Positions 20,176 to 30,475 of a stretch of DNA of 32,866 nt are shown piece by piece. Under the pieces are notes generated by a model that made no database searches, had not been told where the DNA came from, and saw only the letters and a program-made list of their open reading frames with translations. The stretch lies in contig JAUCBJ010008882.1 in the NCBI GenBank assembly GCA_032718475.1, positions 1-32,866 on the forward strand. Reading direction: 5' to 3'. Source of the DNA: Nemertoderma westbladi (taxonomy: Eukaryota > Xenacoelomorpha > Nemertodermatida > Nemertodermatidae). A program made the position numbers and the translations under genes. Each line of letters starts with the position of its first letter. Position 1 is the first letter of the stretch.

Positions 20176-21465
20176 TTAACAATTAGTTAAACTATTAATT
20201 GAATTGGCGCGAGATACATCTAAATATTTATATTGCGAGGCGTTTACGGTTATGGAGTTACTATCAATCCTCTGCATTGTACTTAATCGAAAGGATGATG
20301 TTTTTTCAGAGAATCGACCCCCCAGATATGGCGAGGGTGATTTGTTTACCGGTGGTGAAAATGATGATGTGTGTTTACGCATTGTAATGCGGCGAATTAT
20401 GCGCATATAGCTGACGCGAAAGTCGCGATTGAGCAATGAGTAGAGTAAGGGGTTTATAGCAGAATTCGCGTAACCAGTCCACAAGAAGATTTCAAAGACG
20501 AGAGGGGCAGTTCCACAGTCCCAGAGGCTACTGAAGGTGAATATAATGAAATATCCAAACCAACAGATGAGAAAAACGCCAAGTATGACTACCACTGTAA
20601 TGGTAGGTTTATGCTCAGTTACCCAGGAGTTTATTGTTGTAGTTGCCAAAGAAACTCTGGGGTACCTTGTTGGGTTTGAAGACGTTCCTTTAGAGATGAC
20701 AGCCCTCTTCTGCATATTTATTGCATCGGTTTGCACCCAAGCCACTCGCAGTATCCGCGCATATATAATAAACATTATGATCAGCGGAAACCAAAAAGTA
20801 ATGAAACCCACTGGTAACGCGTACGGCGTATAGCAAATATCGAAGGCGCATACATTGGGGTTAATAGAGTTTTGAACTACACCATCTGCAGTGTTCCAGC
20901 CCAGCCAAATTGGTACGAAAGAGTCAAATATTGAAATGACCCATATCGCAACAAAAGCCACAACCATATTAGTTCTTGTCATCTTTGCGGTGTACTTCAT
21001 TGGAAATAGTATCGCGTAGTAGCGATCAAATGTCACGGCTAACATAGTAAGCAAACTCGCGGTGCAAAGCATCACATCCAAACATATGTATAAGTTGCAC
21101 AAGGTAAGACCAAAGTCCCAGGTTTTATTTAGTTGGATATAAGCACTGAACGGGATCACCAACAATCCCAATGAAAGATCCGTAGAACTCAGAATGAAGA
21201 TAAACAAATTATTGGTGGTCCTCAGTTTAGGAAACATCGCCATGCTGATGATAACCATAGCGTTGCCTAGTATTATGATGACAATAAGTGCTGATAATAA
21301 GATCGCTGTGAAAACATAACCCACTGTAACCGAAGTTTGAGTTGGATGACTCGTGGTGGATGCACTGTAGACTGAAGCAATGCTGCTACTACTGTTCATC
21401 ATATCTGGATTTCTGAAGGTTTCATTGTTACTAAATTTATCAATAGAAAGAATCTGCAACATCAT
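20176..21465 (-). CDS. Rhodopsin-class (class A) GPCR, aminergic type, paralogue 2
   Basis: An intact intronless seven-transmembrane receptor of 429 residues from the first Met. Landmarks: sequons N14-E-T, N24-S-S and N113-K-T; N68 (1.50); D96 (2.50); C123 (3.25); D130 (3.32); DRY 147-149; ECL2 cysteines 206 and 211; P227 (5.50); W302 followed by F-G, so position 6.50 is G304; and NPLLY 338-342. It closely resembles the receptor at 1294-2406. The main differences are in TM2 (ILSSTDLSLG against NLCFSDLLLG), ICL3 and the C-tail. The Met at 22 or 23 aligns with the start of paralogue 1, so the true start may be there rather than at 21465. The tail after helix 8 is about 70 residues, Ser/Thr-rich (a possible phosphorylation region), and absent from paralogue 1. 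Ligand unknown; the amine-binding Asp is present. Confidence 0.93.
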   Translation of the reverse strand: MMLQILSIDKFSNNETFRNPDMMNSSSSIASVYSASTTSHPTQTSVTVGYVFTAILLSALIVIIILGNAMVIISMAMFPKLRTTNNLFIFILSSTDLSLGLLVIPFSAYIQLNKTWDFGLTLCNLYICLDVMLCTASLLTMLAVTFDRYYAILFPMKYTAKMTRTNMVVAFVAIWVISIFDSFVPIWLGWNTADGVVQNSINPNVCAFDICYTPYALPVGFITFWFPLIIMFIIYARILRVAWVQTDAINMQKRAVISKGTSSNPTRYPRVSLATTTINSWVTEHKPTITVVVILGVFLICWFGYFIIFTFSSLWDCGTAPLVFEIFLWTGYANSAINPLLYSLLNRDFRVSYMRIIRRITMRKHTSSFSPPVNKSPSPYLGGRFSEKTSSFRLSTMQRIDSNSITVNASQYKYLDVSRANSINSLTNC

Positions 21466-21734
21466 ATCATTGTATATATAATAAAATTTGACTTCATTAA
21501 GACAGTTTCAAGTTATAATGAATATAAATAAGTATAATTTTATAAAGTTATTATCTAAAAGTGGAAAATTAGAGATGAAATCATGATTAATTTAAACTTA
21601 ATTGAAATTTATATAGCAGAAACTTGGAAATAATTTTTTAGTTAAAATAATAGATAAATACTCACAACAGAAATGAATAACAATGCACCACAAGTTGTCA
21701 AACTACACATAATATTAACAATAATGAATGAATC

Positions 21735-21848
21735 CTATCATGTTGAACATGATAAGATTTGTAGGGATTGTAGCATGGGAGAGGTTGAGAACGAAATTCA
21801 TTTCCTATTTTCATGCCCAGTGTATCATACTCTAAGGTGTACACGAAG
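21735..21848 (+). pseudogene. LINE ORF C-terminal cysteine/histidine tail relic
   Basis: Translation reads KICRDCSMGEVENEIHFLF followed by SCPVYHTLR. This CxxC...HFLFxCPxY pattern is the terminal domain of a group of metazoan non-LTR retrotransposon proteins. Only this tail is readable, with a fold-back element starting just after it. It probably belongs to the same family as the relic at 24068-24470. Confidence 0.6.
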
Positions 21849-21852
21849 TGGG

Positions 21853-22230
21853 GACTTCGCGCAGCACGAAGTTGGCAGAGCCTTAGCGAATTGACACTGT
21901 TAGGGGGTAGGTCAATTTATGCAAATAGTCACGTTGGCCCTCTAGCGGCAGACTGGAGAACTGCAGATGGATTCGCCTCCTTTGAAAGTCACATCTAATG
22001 GTCTAATACATATCTGCCAAGTTTCAGCTTAAACGGATTAAAAGCAAAGAAATGGGAGGGCATTTAATGTTTAGACATGTGGCCCTCTAGCGGGAGACCA
22101 TTGCACTGATGGTGTCTGAAAGTCTCTCAAAAATCTCAACTTTTGCTCATATTGATACCTACAAATTTTCAACTTGGCAGCTTTAAATCCGACAAAGTTA
22201 TTAGCATGTCAAAATCGTAACGACGACGAC

Positions 22231-22295
<65 letters not shown>

Positions 22296-22376
22296 CAACT
22301 ATTTGCATAAATTGACCCACCCCCTAACAGTGTCAATTCGCTAAGGCTCCGCCAACTTCGTGGCTCGCCCCACATA
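21853..22376. mobile_element. Fold-back element with about 75-bp inverted ends and (CGA)n
   Basis: The left arm (about 21862-21933) and right arm (about 22297-22370) are near-perfect inverted copies that share GAAGTTGGC-GAGCCTTAGCG, AATTGACACTGTTAGGGGGT and CAATTTATGCAAATAGT. The interior has a direct repeat GGCCCTCTAGCGG-AGAC at 21932 and 22080 and ends in the CGA microsatellite next to the right arm. There is no transposase. Each arm contains ATGCAAAT (octamer). Confidence 0.8.
22219..22298. repeat. (CGA)n trinucleotide microsatellite
   Basis: About 80 bp of ACG/CGA repeats with two CAACGA interruptions. It sits between the unique interior and the right arm of the fold-back element. Confidence 0.95.
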
Positions 22377-22695
22377 TTTTTCTAATTATTTTTGTGCGAT
22401 TCATTCACTCCATAAATACAAACAATTATTATCAACATGATCTACTAAACGCAAATAGCTATTGCTTGCTATCATAATAGGGCCTTTGCGCTGAAAGCGA
22501 GACTCAGCTGGTGTAACTTAATAAATTAAATCATGTATATATTCAGCTTATATTACATATGTACAACTTTTTTTATTCTATATAGAAGAAATGTAGGAAT
22601 TTTGTGGTGGGCTTTTTGTATTGAGTTGCTGGACTGGTTATGGTATATTTATTCCCAATATGCAATTGCACAGTTACTTCTTTTTCTATTTGTTT

Positions 22696-23033
22696 TTCCC
22701 GGTTGAGTTGATAGCCTATTGTTGCCCATGCTGCTGTCTCTCTGGAACAATCTGCCTCTTAAACTACATCAATCACCATCAATCGAAACTTTTAAGTCTC
22801 AGCTTAAGTCGTTTAGAATATGAGCCCAAACAAGAAAGCAATTCCGCACTTTTCAGTTACTGACTCTCATCTTTTTAATCGTAACTTAACTTAATTTTAT
22901 TGCTTTTTAAGAATTTGATTTTACTTATGTGACGTTCGGGATGGTAATAATTTGTATCGGTGTACGAGTAGTGCCTTGCTCACATCTTTGGAAAGGCGCC
23001 ATAGAAATAATTCGATATTATTATTATTCTTAT
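22696..23033 (+). pseudogene. CR1/L2-like LINE 3' end: ORF tail, 3' UTR and (ATT)n
   Basis: From about 22742 the translation reads WNNLPLKLHQSPSIETFKS then QLKSFRI and stop, the typical C-terminus of CR1/L2-type LINE proteins. An AHAAVSLW-like segment is just upstream, one frame away. A UTR of about 200 nt follows and ends TTGGAAAGGCGCCATAGAAAT plus ATTATTATTATT, the usual kind of LINE 3' hairpin and microsatellite tail. This family differs from copies A to C. Confidence 0.75.
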
Positions 23034-24067
23034 CATAATTCGTTGAATATTTTGATACATTGATGTTCTTGATTGGCAAACATTCTATGCATGTATGAGC
23101 GGGTCTCGTCCGACCACGTTATATAAAGCACATTAAGCAAATAAAGACTCGCTGCTATTGTCTGACAAAGGAAAGACATTGTTCCAATGTCCCACTCTGC
23201 TAGGATGCATCTGCATAGGATGCATACCTCCCCTGGAACATAAAACACCACTCAACCAACAGCGAGAAACAACACCAACTATGTAAATTCCCAATTCATC
23301 TTCATGATTTTTCAGACGTTTTAGGAAGATCAATCAATAACCGGCTTCGAAGTTTACCTTACCAGAGAATTGATACAGAACAAGATCACATCAGGCTTCT
23401 TCTCTGTGCTAAGATAGAGGGGATTCATCATGACTGAGGGATAGAACATTAATAAGAAGATGCTGGATTGTGCATTGTACATGTACAATGCTTCCTTTGC
23501 TGATTATTGTTCATTCGAATGTCATGTTGATTTATTTATTCGAATGTCAATATCAGCAGAGGAATAATCGTTAACTTCTTAAACCATACATTCTTTGAGG
23601 TTGATTGAGGTAATAATATCAATAGTTTAAAAGCGCAGGGCCTGATGAAAATTTTTTGACAAATATGACAAATATTTTTTTCAGGATGTGTAGCTCTGTC
23701 ACCAATATTACTGCATTCCCCTCATAATGCGCATCTAATTTCAATTAACAAAAACAAAGGCAAATTACCGGGTATCTTTACCTAGCGTTTTAGGAAGTTG
23801 TTTACCTTGGTTATTAACGCATGCTTGCAGTGGTTGGCAGATGCTTTTGGAGTAATTATTGATTTTCAGCCGGGATTTTGCCTTGGTTTTTTTTTACATA
23901 GAAACTGACCAGTTATTTATTATTAGCAACCCAATAACGCAAAAATAAATAAAGCCAAGAGGTAATTCCGGTTACGATTATTCTCCTTGCCATCATTTAG
24001 ATTGGTAAAGCGTTTATATCTTCTCTGTGGGAGAGTACGATTTCAAAGGTTAGCAATTGGGAATCCA
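23034..24067. other. Intergenic DNA, no gene
   Basis: No convincing coding frame; short frames at 23033-23333 have no recognised domain. A direct TTCGAATGTCA repeat lies near 23513-23548. Confidence 0.45.
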
Positions 24068-24470
24068 GGGTTCAGGATTCGGGATACACTAAATAATTTG
24101 GGATTGTCTTGGGCTTGGGAAGCGCAATCAGTAAGTACCAAATAGGAGGGAGTTAATAGCAAAACTGGGGAGAATTCTACAGAACCAGTTTATCCAGAAT
24201 TTGGTGGTCAATGTTAGGTAATTCCCCAAAGAGGGACTTTTATGTCAAAGAAACATTTCGAAACGAAACCCACCCTTACAATTCATAAAAATTACCTTCT
24301 TCTGATACGCACGGTAGCTAGTTTTCGATGTAATGCCCATCGATTACAAATTGTAGAAGGACAGTGGTACAATATCCCACGGTTAAACTGGCTATGGGGC
24401 ACTGGGCAGCAACTTGGGTGTATCGAATCAGAGTTTCACTTCCTTCTCGAATTCCAGATCTACAACAGTT
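24068..24470 (+). pseudogene. LINE ORF C-terminal relic (HRLEIE-GR ... HFLL type)
   Basis: Successive frames read RFRIRDTLNNLGLSWAWEAQ (24068-24127), then an RILQNQFIQNL segment (24175-24215), then ASFRCNAHRLQIVEGQWYN (from about 24320), then ESEFHFLLEFQIY (to 24469). Order and motifs match the C-terminal region after the reverse transcriptase in a widespread LINE group. Several stops and frame changes break it, and the final Cys of HFLLxC has become Phe. The short tail at 21735-21848 is probably the same family. Confidence 0.68.
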
Positions 24471-27397
24471 AGTTACGCGAACATTCCTACCACCCCCGTA
24501 CTCTTCCCATCCATGTACATAGAGAAGTAAATTATATGTAACAACATTGTGCATTGTATGCTATGCCATGCAATTGGTACAATTAGTACATTGGCATATG
24601 TACTATAAAGAGATCTATGAGTCTAAGTCTGAATCAAGGCGTTGCTCTGAATCCAAGATCCTGTGTATGTCGTATACACAAGCAATACAAAGAAATTCAT
24701 TCTATGACTGAAGTCTGGATCTAATATACATTTTGCAGTGACAATGCTGTTAGTTGTCATTGCCGTACGATCTACATCGATGTACAATGTATTGCTTATC
24801 AGGGATCCAAAAGTCATGAATTACCTTAAAGGCTTTGAAGATGACTACAATGAAAACTGCATTGTCGACTACAGATGATGGCCATTGCCTGTCTTCTTTC
24901 ATGAGCAATTATTTTTGGATGCTCTGGAATCTAGGGATCCCATATATATATATATGGTTCAACATATTTTGTTGAACAGTTCGGCTGCAATTATTCCACG
25001 ATTTGGCTGACATAATGTTAGGTTTACTTTGTGTATAACTTCACACCATTTTGTTTTTCCTCTATTCTTTTTGTTAAATTTTTGCGCGAATTGATGTCTC
25101 AGTATTAATGGATCTTGAATAATTCCTCAGGATCGTTATCAACATCACAGTAAATGATTTATTGAACGTAATAGAAGCTGCAACAGGACCTTCTTTGGAT
25201 AACGTTACTTCGGGATAACAGGATATCTTCGAGCACTGTTGAAGACAAACCATGGAGAGCTAAATAAAGATTACTCCACCATTGGTTTGTGGCTTTGGGA
25301 ATCAAAACTAAATTGAATTTATAAAAAATCGTCAGTCCATTTAAAAATTCCAACAGAGTAAATAATTTTCAAACATATAAATAAATACTAGTGAAAATAA
25401 ATAAAATATATATCATATCTGGCGCGAAACCATTGCTTATTAATAAACTAATAAATTAAGTGCAGTAAACTTTATTTAACCATATGAAAATTATATTTAC
25501 ATAGCCATAATATAAAATATATGATAAGCCTATGTTCTGGTCGGATTATACATTAAATTATATACACACGAGCGATCACGGTGTATCCGATAAATATTAA
25601 GTTAAAAAAATCAAAGTCCATATACTGTATATCTGCCAATTCAGAATAGTAAATAACATACCTAATGAAATAATTAATTGTAGAGTTAATTGCCGTTAAG
25701 AGTGATGTATCTCCATTATGTATAAATAAGGTAAGCGTATATAATGACATATGATAATACAACGGTTTGTGGCAAGGGTTTATTGAAGTAATTACTAGTC
25801 AATCCCATATATAGTAGGTCAATCAGGGTCCCAAGATTCTATAGTGAATCTGATCATTGTAATGGAAACCACAATATGAAAATAATATGTTGCCAGAATA
25901 CCGTTGGTATTGTGTGCCAGAGTGGAGGTGTATTGTAGGATAGGGGGATGGGAAAGCAAATTGGTGTGAATAACTAATGACATGAATGGGCAACCTCCAG
26001 GTGTCATATCCAATCTGCAACAACTGACATTATAAACTATCTGTCTTCTGTCTAGTCGCACTGTCTGTAAGGTATTTTTTAAATTGTTAAATTATATAAC
26101 ATTTTTATTTGCAAAGTCCACTTATATTTCGCTAATTTATTATTATTCTGAACAAAACAAACCTTTGGAGTTCCCAGATTGTTGGGTGGATCTTGACAAC
26201 CCCATTCAGTGGTATATACTGTAGGCCTACCGGTACTATGCAACCGGTACTGGTACTATGCAGTACTATCTCTATAATATATGTGATGTGTCTGAGGGGC
26301 GCCCGCACACCAAAGACCCGGCGGTCCACACAATCGCTGAGGGAAACCGGTATCCTCTGCGCGGTAGCCGAAGGTCTGGAGGTGCGGGCGTAGGGGAATG
26401 TGGGACTGGCTTACTTTTTTTTATTGGTGGAGGGTACTACACAATTCGATGGCCTAGTAAATTTATCTATCTTATGTCCAATGTGCAGAGCAGTATTATT
26501 GATATGAAAATATAAATAAACGGACGATGTGTAAACCGCACTATCTCTATAATATGCTCTATTAGCCATTTTGTATTGGAAATAATTTCTTTCGAGATTA
26601 ATTACCTCACTTTTACTCTCCATCTCGTATATATTTCATACCGTATTTGCTTCGTTTTAACTACTTGCAACAGATATAGCAATGTTTCAAAAATAATTAT
26701 TTGTGATTCTACGAGAATGTAATACGTTTTCTATCAGTTTATTGACTGAGTCGGCATTCCTAACCCATGGACAAGGTAAACGGATATTATGGTCCGCTGA
26801 TTCACTGATGTTGTTCCCTTGCTGTTATTAACTGGAGATGAGGCGCCATGTAGCCATGAAAGGTCACTTGGATTAATAATTCTACAATCTATATTATAAT
26901 AATATATACTACCAACTCTTCAAAGCCTTGATCCCTCAGTAGATAGGAATCCCACTGGGCTCATGAATATTACTCAGATAATGGAAACTATTATTCAGAG
27001 AACGGAATTATGCAATGAAATTCAAATCCCGCACCAAACCCACTTAAAATCTAATGAATCGATATTAATTTTGTTTCAGAAAGTTCGACAATAATTCGCC
27101 TTAGTATATAGCTTTTGTGGATTCATTGAGCATATATTTATTTCAATCGATTTTCATTTAGATTGTCAGTTTGATAATATCCCGCCTTAATAAAATTCCT
27201 TTCGTGAATGTAATGACCCATCCATCCAATATTGATATTTATTTTATTTGAAGTTACATTCGTCTAATAAATTTTAATGTGAAACTGCCAGCTTATTGTA
27301 TTGTATTGTGGCTACTGCCACAATGTATTAATGGAGTTTCCGGCAGGGCAGCTGCCTTTCAATTCCGCATGATTTGGAATTTAATTCCTAAATTTCG
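24471..27397. other. Long intergenic region, no gene
   Basis: No supported gene. Small structures seen: a CCATATATATATATATGG palindrome followed by the hairpin GTTCAACA-TATT-TTGTTGAAC (about 24949-24985), and a GC-rich fold at 26297-26392 (listed separately). Short frames throughout lack recognisable domains. Confidence 0.45.
26297..26392. repeat. GC-rich imperfect hairpin
   Basis: CGCCCGCACACCAAAGACC on the left can pair, with small bulges, with GGTCTGGAGGTGCGGGCG on the right across about 55 nt. It is a GC island in AT-rich DNA. It may be a structured RNA or an element end. No family was recognised. Confidence 0.4.
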
Positions 27398-27440
27398 GTA
27401 TTACTCAATGCCTTCAGTATTAACTGCGAGTTGTTATGTA
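27398..27440 (+). repeat. Solo end of the 18058-18210 MITE-like family
   Basis: ATTACTCAATGCC, AGTATTAAC and AGTTGTTAT occur in the same order and spacing as at 18060-18097. No opposite end was found nearby. Confidence 0.6.
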
Positions 27441-27540
27441 TAGCCTTAACTATAGAGGACAACAAAACGCGTAACAGAATAGGAAAAATAAATAAAGTTT
27501 TACATCACTAGTTCTTTACAATGTAACTGAGTATAGAACT

Positions 27541-27727
27541 TGAAATGGCCGTGGCATTAAAAAAATCATACATACGAGTTGCAAAGCACGTTCTTTCTAA
27601 TCATAATGGTCATATTTTAAGAATCATAGGGTTCTTTCAAGGTGACACACTTTTACCATTCATATTCAATATTGCTGTGGTCTATGCCCAGGGAATGATA
27701 CTTGACGAACATAATAATATAGATGGA
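27541..27727 (+). pseudogene. Old LINE reverse transcriptase fragment (motif B region)
   Basis: The translation includes FFQGDTLLPFIFNIAVVYA then LDEHNNIDGV, clearly related to GVLQGDTLAPFLFIIVVDY and LDHHNDDGV of copies A and C but much more diverged. It is on the plus strand and is cut exactly where the inverted part of copy C/D begins (about 27728). Confidence 0.65.
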
Positions 27728-29668
27728 GTAACAGAAGTCATCCACATGCTCAAGCATACCATCTTTTGAGCTTATGCTCATACGATCAGAGACTTTCAAA
27801 GTTAACTGTCAAAATTTCGATCAGGGACTTTCAAAGTTAACTGTCAAAATGTTGGTCTTTCTGGAGTTAATAAAAAGACCAACACTAGAAGCAGCATGTT
27901 CTAATGAGCTGAGGAGCCTTTGGGCTCCCTCTAGTGATTCTGAGAGTACTCCTAAGTCATCAGCAAAGTCTAGATCAGTTAGGTACTTGGCAGGATTTCC
28001 TCGATTTCTGGAGCCAGTAGGTGGAGTTATCTTCACCCCATCATCATTATGATGATCTAAGGACATGCGTAGAACATAGTCAACAACAATTATGAACAAG
28101 AATGGTGCAAGTGTGTCTCCCTGGAGGACGCCCCATAACACTTCAAATGGTTCTGTGTCACCGTCAACAGTAGACACAAATGTTGTCGAACCATCGTATA
28201 CTGATCTGATTGCTGCAATAATTTCATCAGGAATCCCATATAATGAAAGTATGCTGAACATACGTGAGCGAGAGACTGAATCAAAGGCCTTGAAGAAGTC
28301 AACAAAGATAACAGCCAGATGCCTGTCTTTCTTTTTTGATAATTCTTCAATTATCCTTCTAAGTGCCAAAATGGGCTCCATGGTCCCACGACCTTTATGG
28401 AACCCATTCTGATTTCCACGGAGCAGTCTCTCAATGGGATCCCTGATGCGATTTAATAGAATTCTATTGTATAGCTTTGCAGCAATCGAGATCAATGAGA
28501 TTCCCCGAAAAGAACCATAGAGTGTTAGGTTGCCCTTCTTCGGAACTGGCACCAACTTATTTGTTTTCATTTCTTGTGGGACTCTTGTTGTTCGGTACAT
28601 GTCTACTATGATGGGATAGATGAGCTTTAAACACTCAGGTATTTTAAAGACCTCAGGGGGAACACCATCTACTCCACTGGCACGATTGGTCTTAATGCTC
28701 TTTGCAGCAGCCTTCACTTCACTGCAAAGGAGATATCACCAATGGGAATATCTGGGAGTACAGACTCAGACACTTTTACTTCTATAAAGTTATCAGGCAA
28801 TACCCTGTCATTATTGAGGAGCTTTTCAAAGTGGGCCTTCCAACCATTGAGGCGATCGGCTGGTGATTCAGCCTTAACCTTGGTTGGCTTTTTCGACCAG
28901 CAAGCAAGTTGATCGATCTCCATGCCTGGGATGATTGCCTGCTGTCGTCAGCATCATTGATTGCATCAACCTGTTGGTTTATTAGCTCCTGTAAATTAAC
29001 AGAGTACTGCCTGTTCAGGGACCTAGATGCAGCCTTAACTACATTCTTGGCCGCTGTAGTCTGTTTGAGTCAGGACTCTTTCTGCGCCTTGTAGAGGTCA
29101 TTTCGGCACTTCTGAATTTTGTTGTCAGTCCAGGGGGCCCGTTTCCTGTTTCGAGGGTATACAGGAACTGTTTCTGCAGCTGCTAACTTAACTGCCTCTG
29201 TGAAGGCAGTATAGCCCTCACAGTGATCTGCCGCCTCAGAGGCAAGAACCTCATACCTGTTGCTCAGCTGTAGTGTGAAGCTGGATCTCACACTTGGCTG
29301 TTGCAACAGAGAGGACCAGTCATGGCGCGGCAAGGCAGATTTCGTTGTTCTGCTAGCACGCAGACTAAGTCTTACCTTGGCCACAATAAGGCGGTGATCA
29401 CTGGAGAAGGGTCGTAGTGTAAATGCATTACAGTCTTGTATAGAGCTCCTGTATTTCCTACGAAACAGGATATGGTCTATCTGGGACTTGTGACCACCGG
29501 GTCCACTATGAGTCCATAGCTTTCCAGTTCGCTTCTTGAACTGGGTTCCAGCCGACAACAATCCATTTCCAGAGATAAAATCCTGAAGATGGACGGAATT
29601 TCGGTTAACACTATTGCTATAGACCCAGGGCGATGTAGGTGATTGATGCAGACTTGCATTCTTCATTG
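27728..29668 (-). pseudogene. LINE endonuclease C-terminal half plus reverse transcriptase, broken
   Basis: Minus strand. The APE-type endonuclease C-terminal part is readable from about 29665: SQIDHILF and SSDHRLIVAKV are the conserved QIDYI-like and SDH motifs. The frame meets an in-frame TGA at 29070-29072, stays open through a linker to GRKSQP, then loses 7 nt against copy A (near 28878). It gains 2 nt near 28725, and is then open to 27821 with the full RT core (VDFFKAFDS, GVLQGDTLAP, FADD). RT residues differ from copy A at only about five of some 295 aligned by eye. It is the only copy here that keeps endonuclease sequence. The N-terminal half is missing. Confidence 0.85.
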
Positions 29669-30064
29669 TCCTGCTGGGCTCTAACTGCTGAAGACACCAA
29701 AGCTCTGGATGACACATTCACAAGAATGCTACGCCGGGTTCATTGTGTCAAGTACAATGCACACATCTCCAACCAGCCACTATATAACATTGGATATGTC
29801 TCGTTGGTTCCCCCAAGCTTGACACTAGAATAAAGCCGCCTCCGCTTTGCAGGACCTTATTTTCGCCGTGAGGACCAGCCTGTGCATAATCTTGTGCTTT
29901 GGCAGCTCCATGGAGAAAATAAGCATGGTGGACAGCCCATGACTTTCGTGAGACGCCTCCTAAAGGACACTGGCCTTGAAGAGGCGGATATTCTCGCGAA
30001 AGTCATGGTGGATAGGGAGTTGTGGCGGTGCAACTTCGTTGATAAGCCGGCAGAGCATTCTTAA
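29669..30064 (+). pseudogene. LINE ORF C-terminal segment of copy C/D, one in-frame stop
   Basis: Plus strand, from CWALTAEDTKALDD to the terminal KPAEHS stop at 30064. A TAA at 29831-29833 replaces the Gln codon found in copies A and B (TLEQ becomes TLE-stop). Otherwise it stays in frame. Its 3' UTR is longer than copy A's and contains a diverged repeat of the AAGCCGGCA-AGCATTCTTAATG segment (30045-30070 and 30126-30150). Copy A appears to have lost this by deletion between the two repeats. Confidence 0.8.
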
Positions 30065-30197
30065 TGCACGCTGCTTTGGGCTTGTCAATTGTGGATTGCA
30101 TGGTGGTGACAAAATGCTTTTGTTAAACCAGCATAGCATCTTAATGTGCAGTTTCAATGCAGCAGGCCGATTATAGTAGCAGTATTGTACTGTTGTT

Positions 30198-30475
30198 CAA
30201 CCCGGGTATAGTGGTTAAATCCGTTGCATTGTATTCACATCCATCAGGAGGTCCTGGGTTCGAGCCCCGTGCATGGGGGCAACGAAGTTTCGTTTCGGCA
30301 CAAATGCTTTAAATGTACTAGCTAGGGCATATAAATGCCTCGCATATGTAAATGAGTGTTTGTTAAACGAATGTTTCATCTGATGAGTTTAGGTAATGTA
30401 ATCCTCTGTGCGGGGAGCCGCACTGGAAATTAGTCGTCGTATTTAGACAAGTAAAATCGCATTGTTATTATTATT
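30198..30475 (+). mobile_element. tRNA-derived SINE
   Basis: The head has a box A-like TATAGTGGTTAAATCC (30207-30222) and an exact-type box B GGTTCGAGCCC (30257-30267), about 49 nt apart. A non-tRNA body of about 190 nt follows and ends GCATTGTTATTATTATT. No CCA end, clean cloverleaf or recognisable anticodon arm was found, which favours a SINE over a tRNA gene. It sits a few bases after the 3' end of LINE copy D, so it may have inserted into or beside it. Confidence 0.62.

Larger units (their letters stand above)
27728..30192. mobile_element. LINE copy C/D with inverted 5' part (twin-priming structure)
   Basis: The left part (27728-29668) is a minus-strand LINE segment running from within the endonuclease to the reverse transcriptase at the residues HVDDF. 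The right part (29669-30192) is plus strand and starts at CWALTAEDT, running to the 3' UTR. About 160 nt of element sequence (4811-4973 of copy A) is missing between the two. An inverted 5' segment joined head-on to a sense 3' segment with a small junction loss is the expected product of twin priming. No target duplication was identified. Confidence 0.82.

Noticed and set aside
22169-22375. Poly-arginine frame
   Set aside because: It is a translation of the (CGA)n microsatellite and the fold-back arm, not a gene.
30198-30285. Functional tRNA gene
   Set aside because: Good A and B boxes, but stems pair poorly and a non-tRNA body with a (TTA)n tail follows, so a SINE is the better call.
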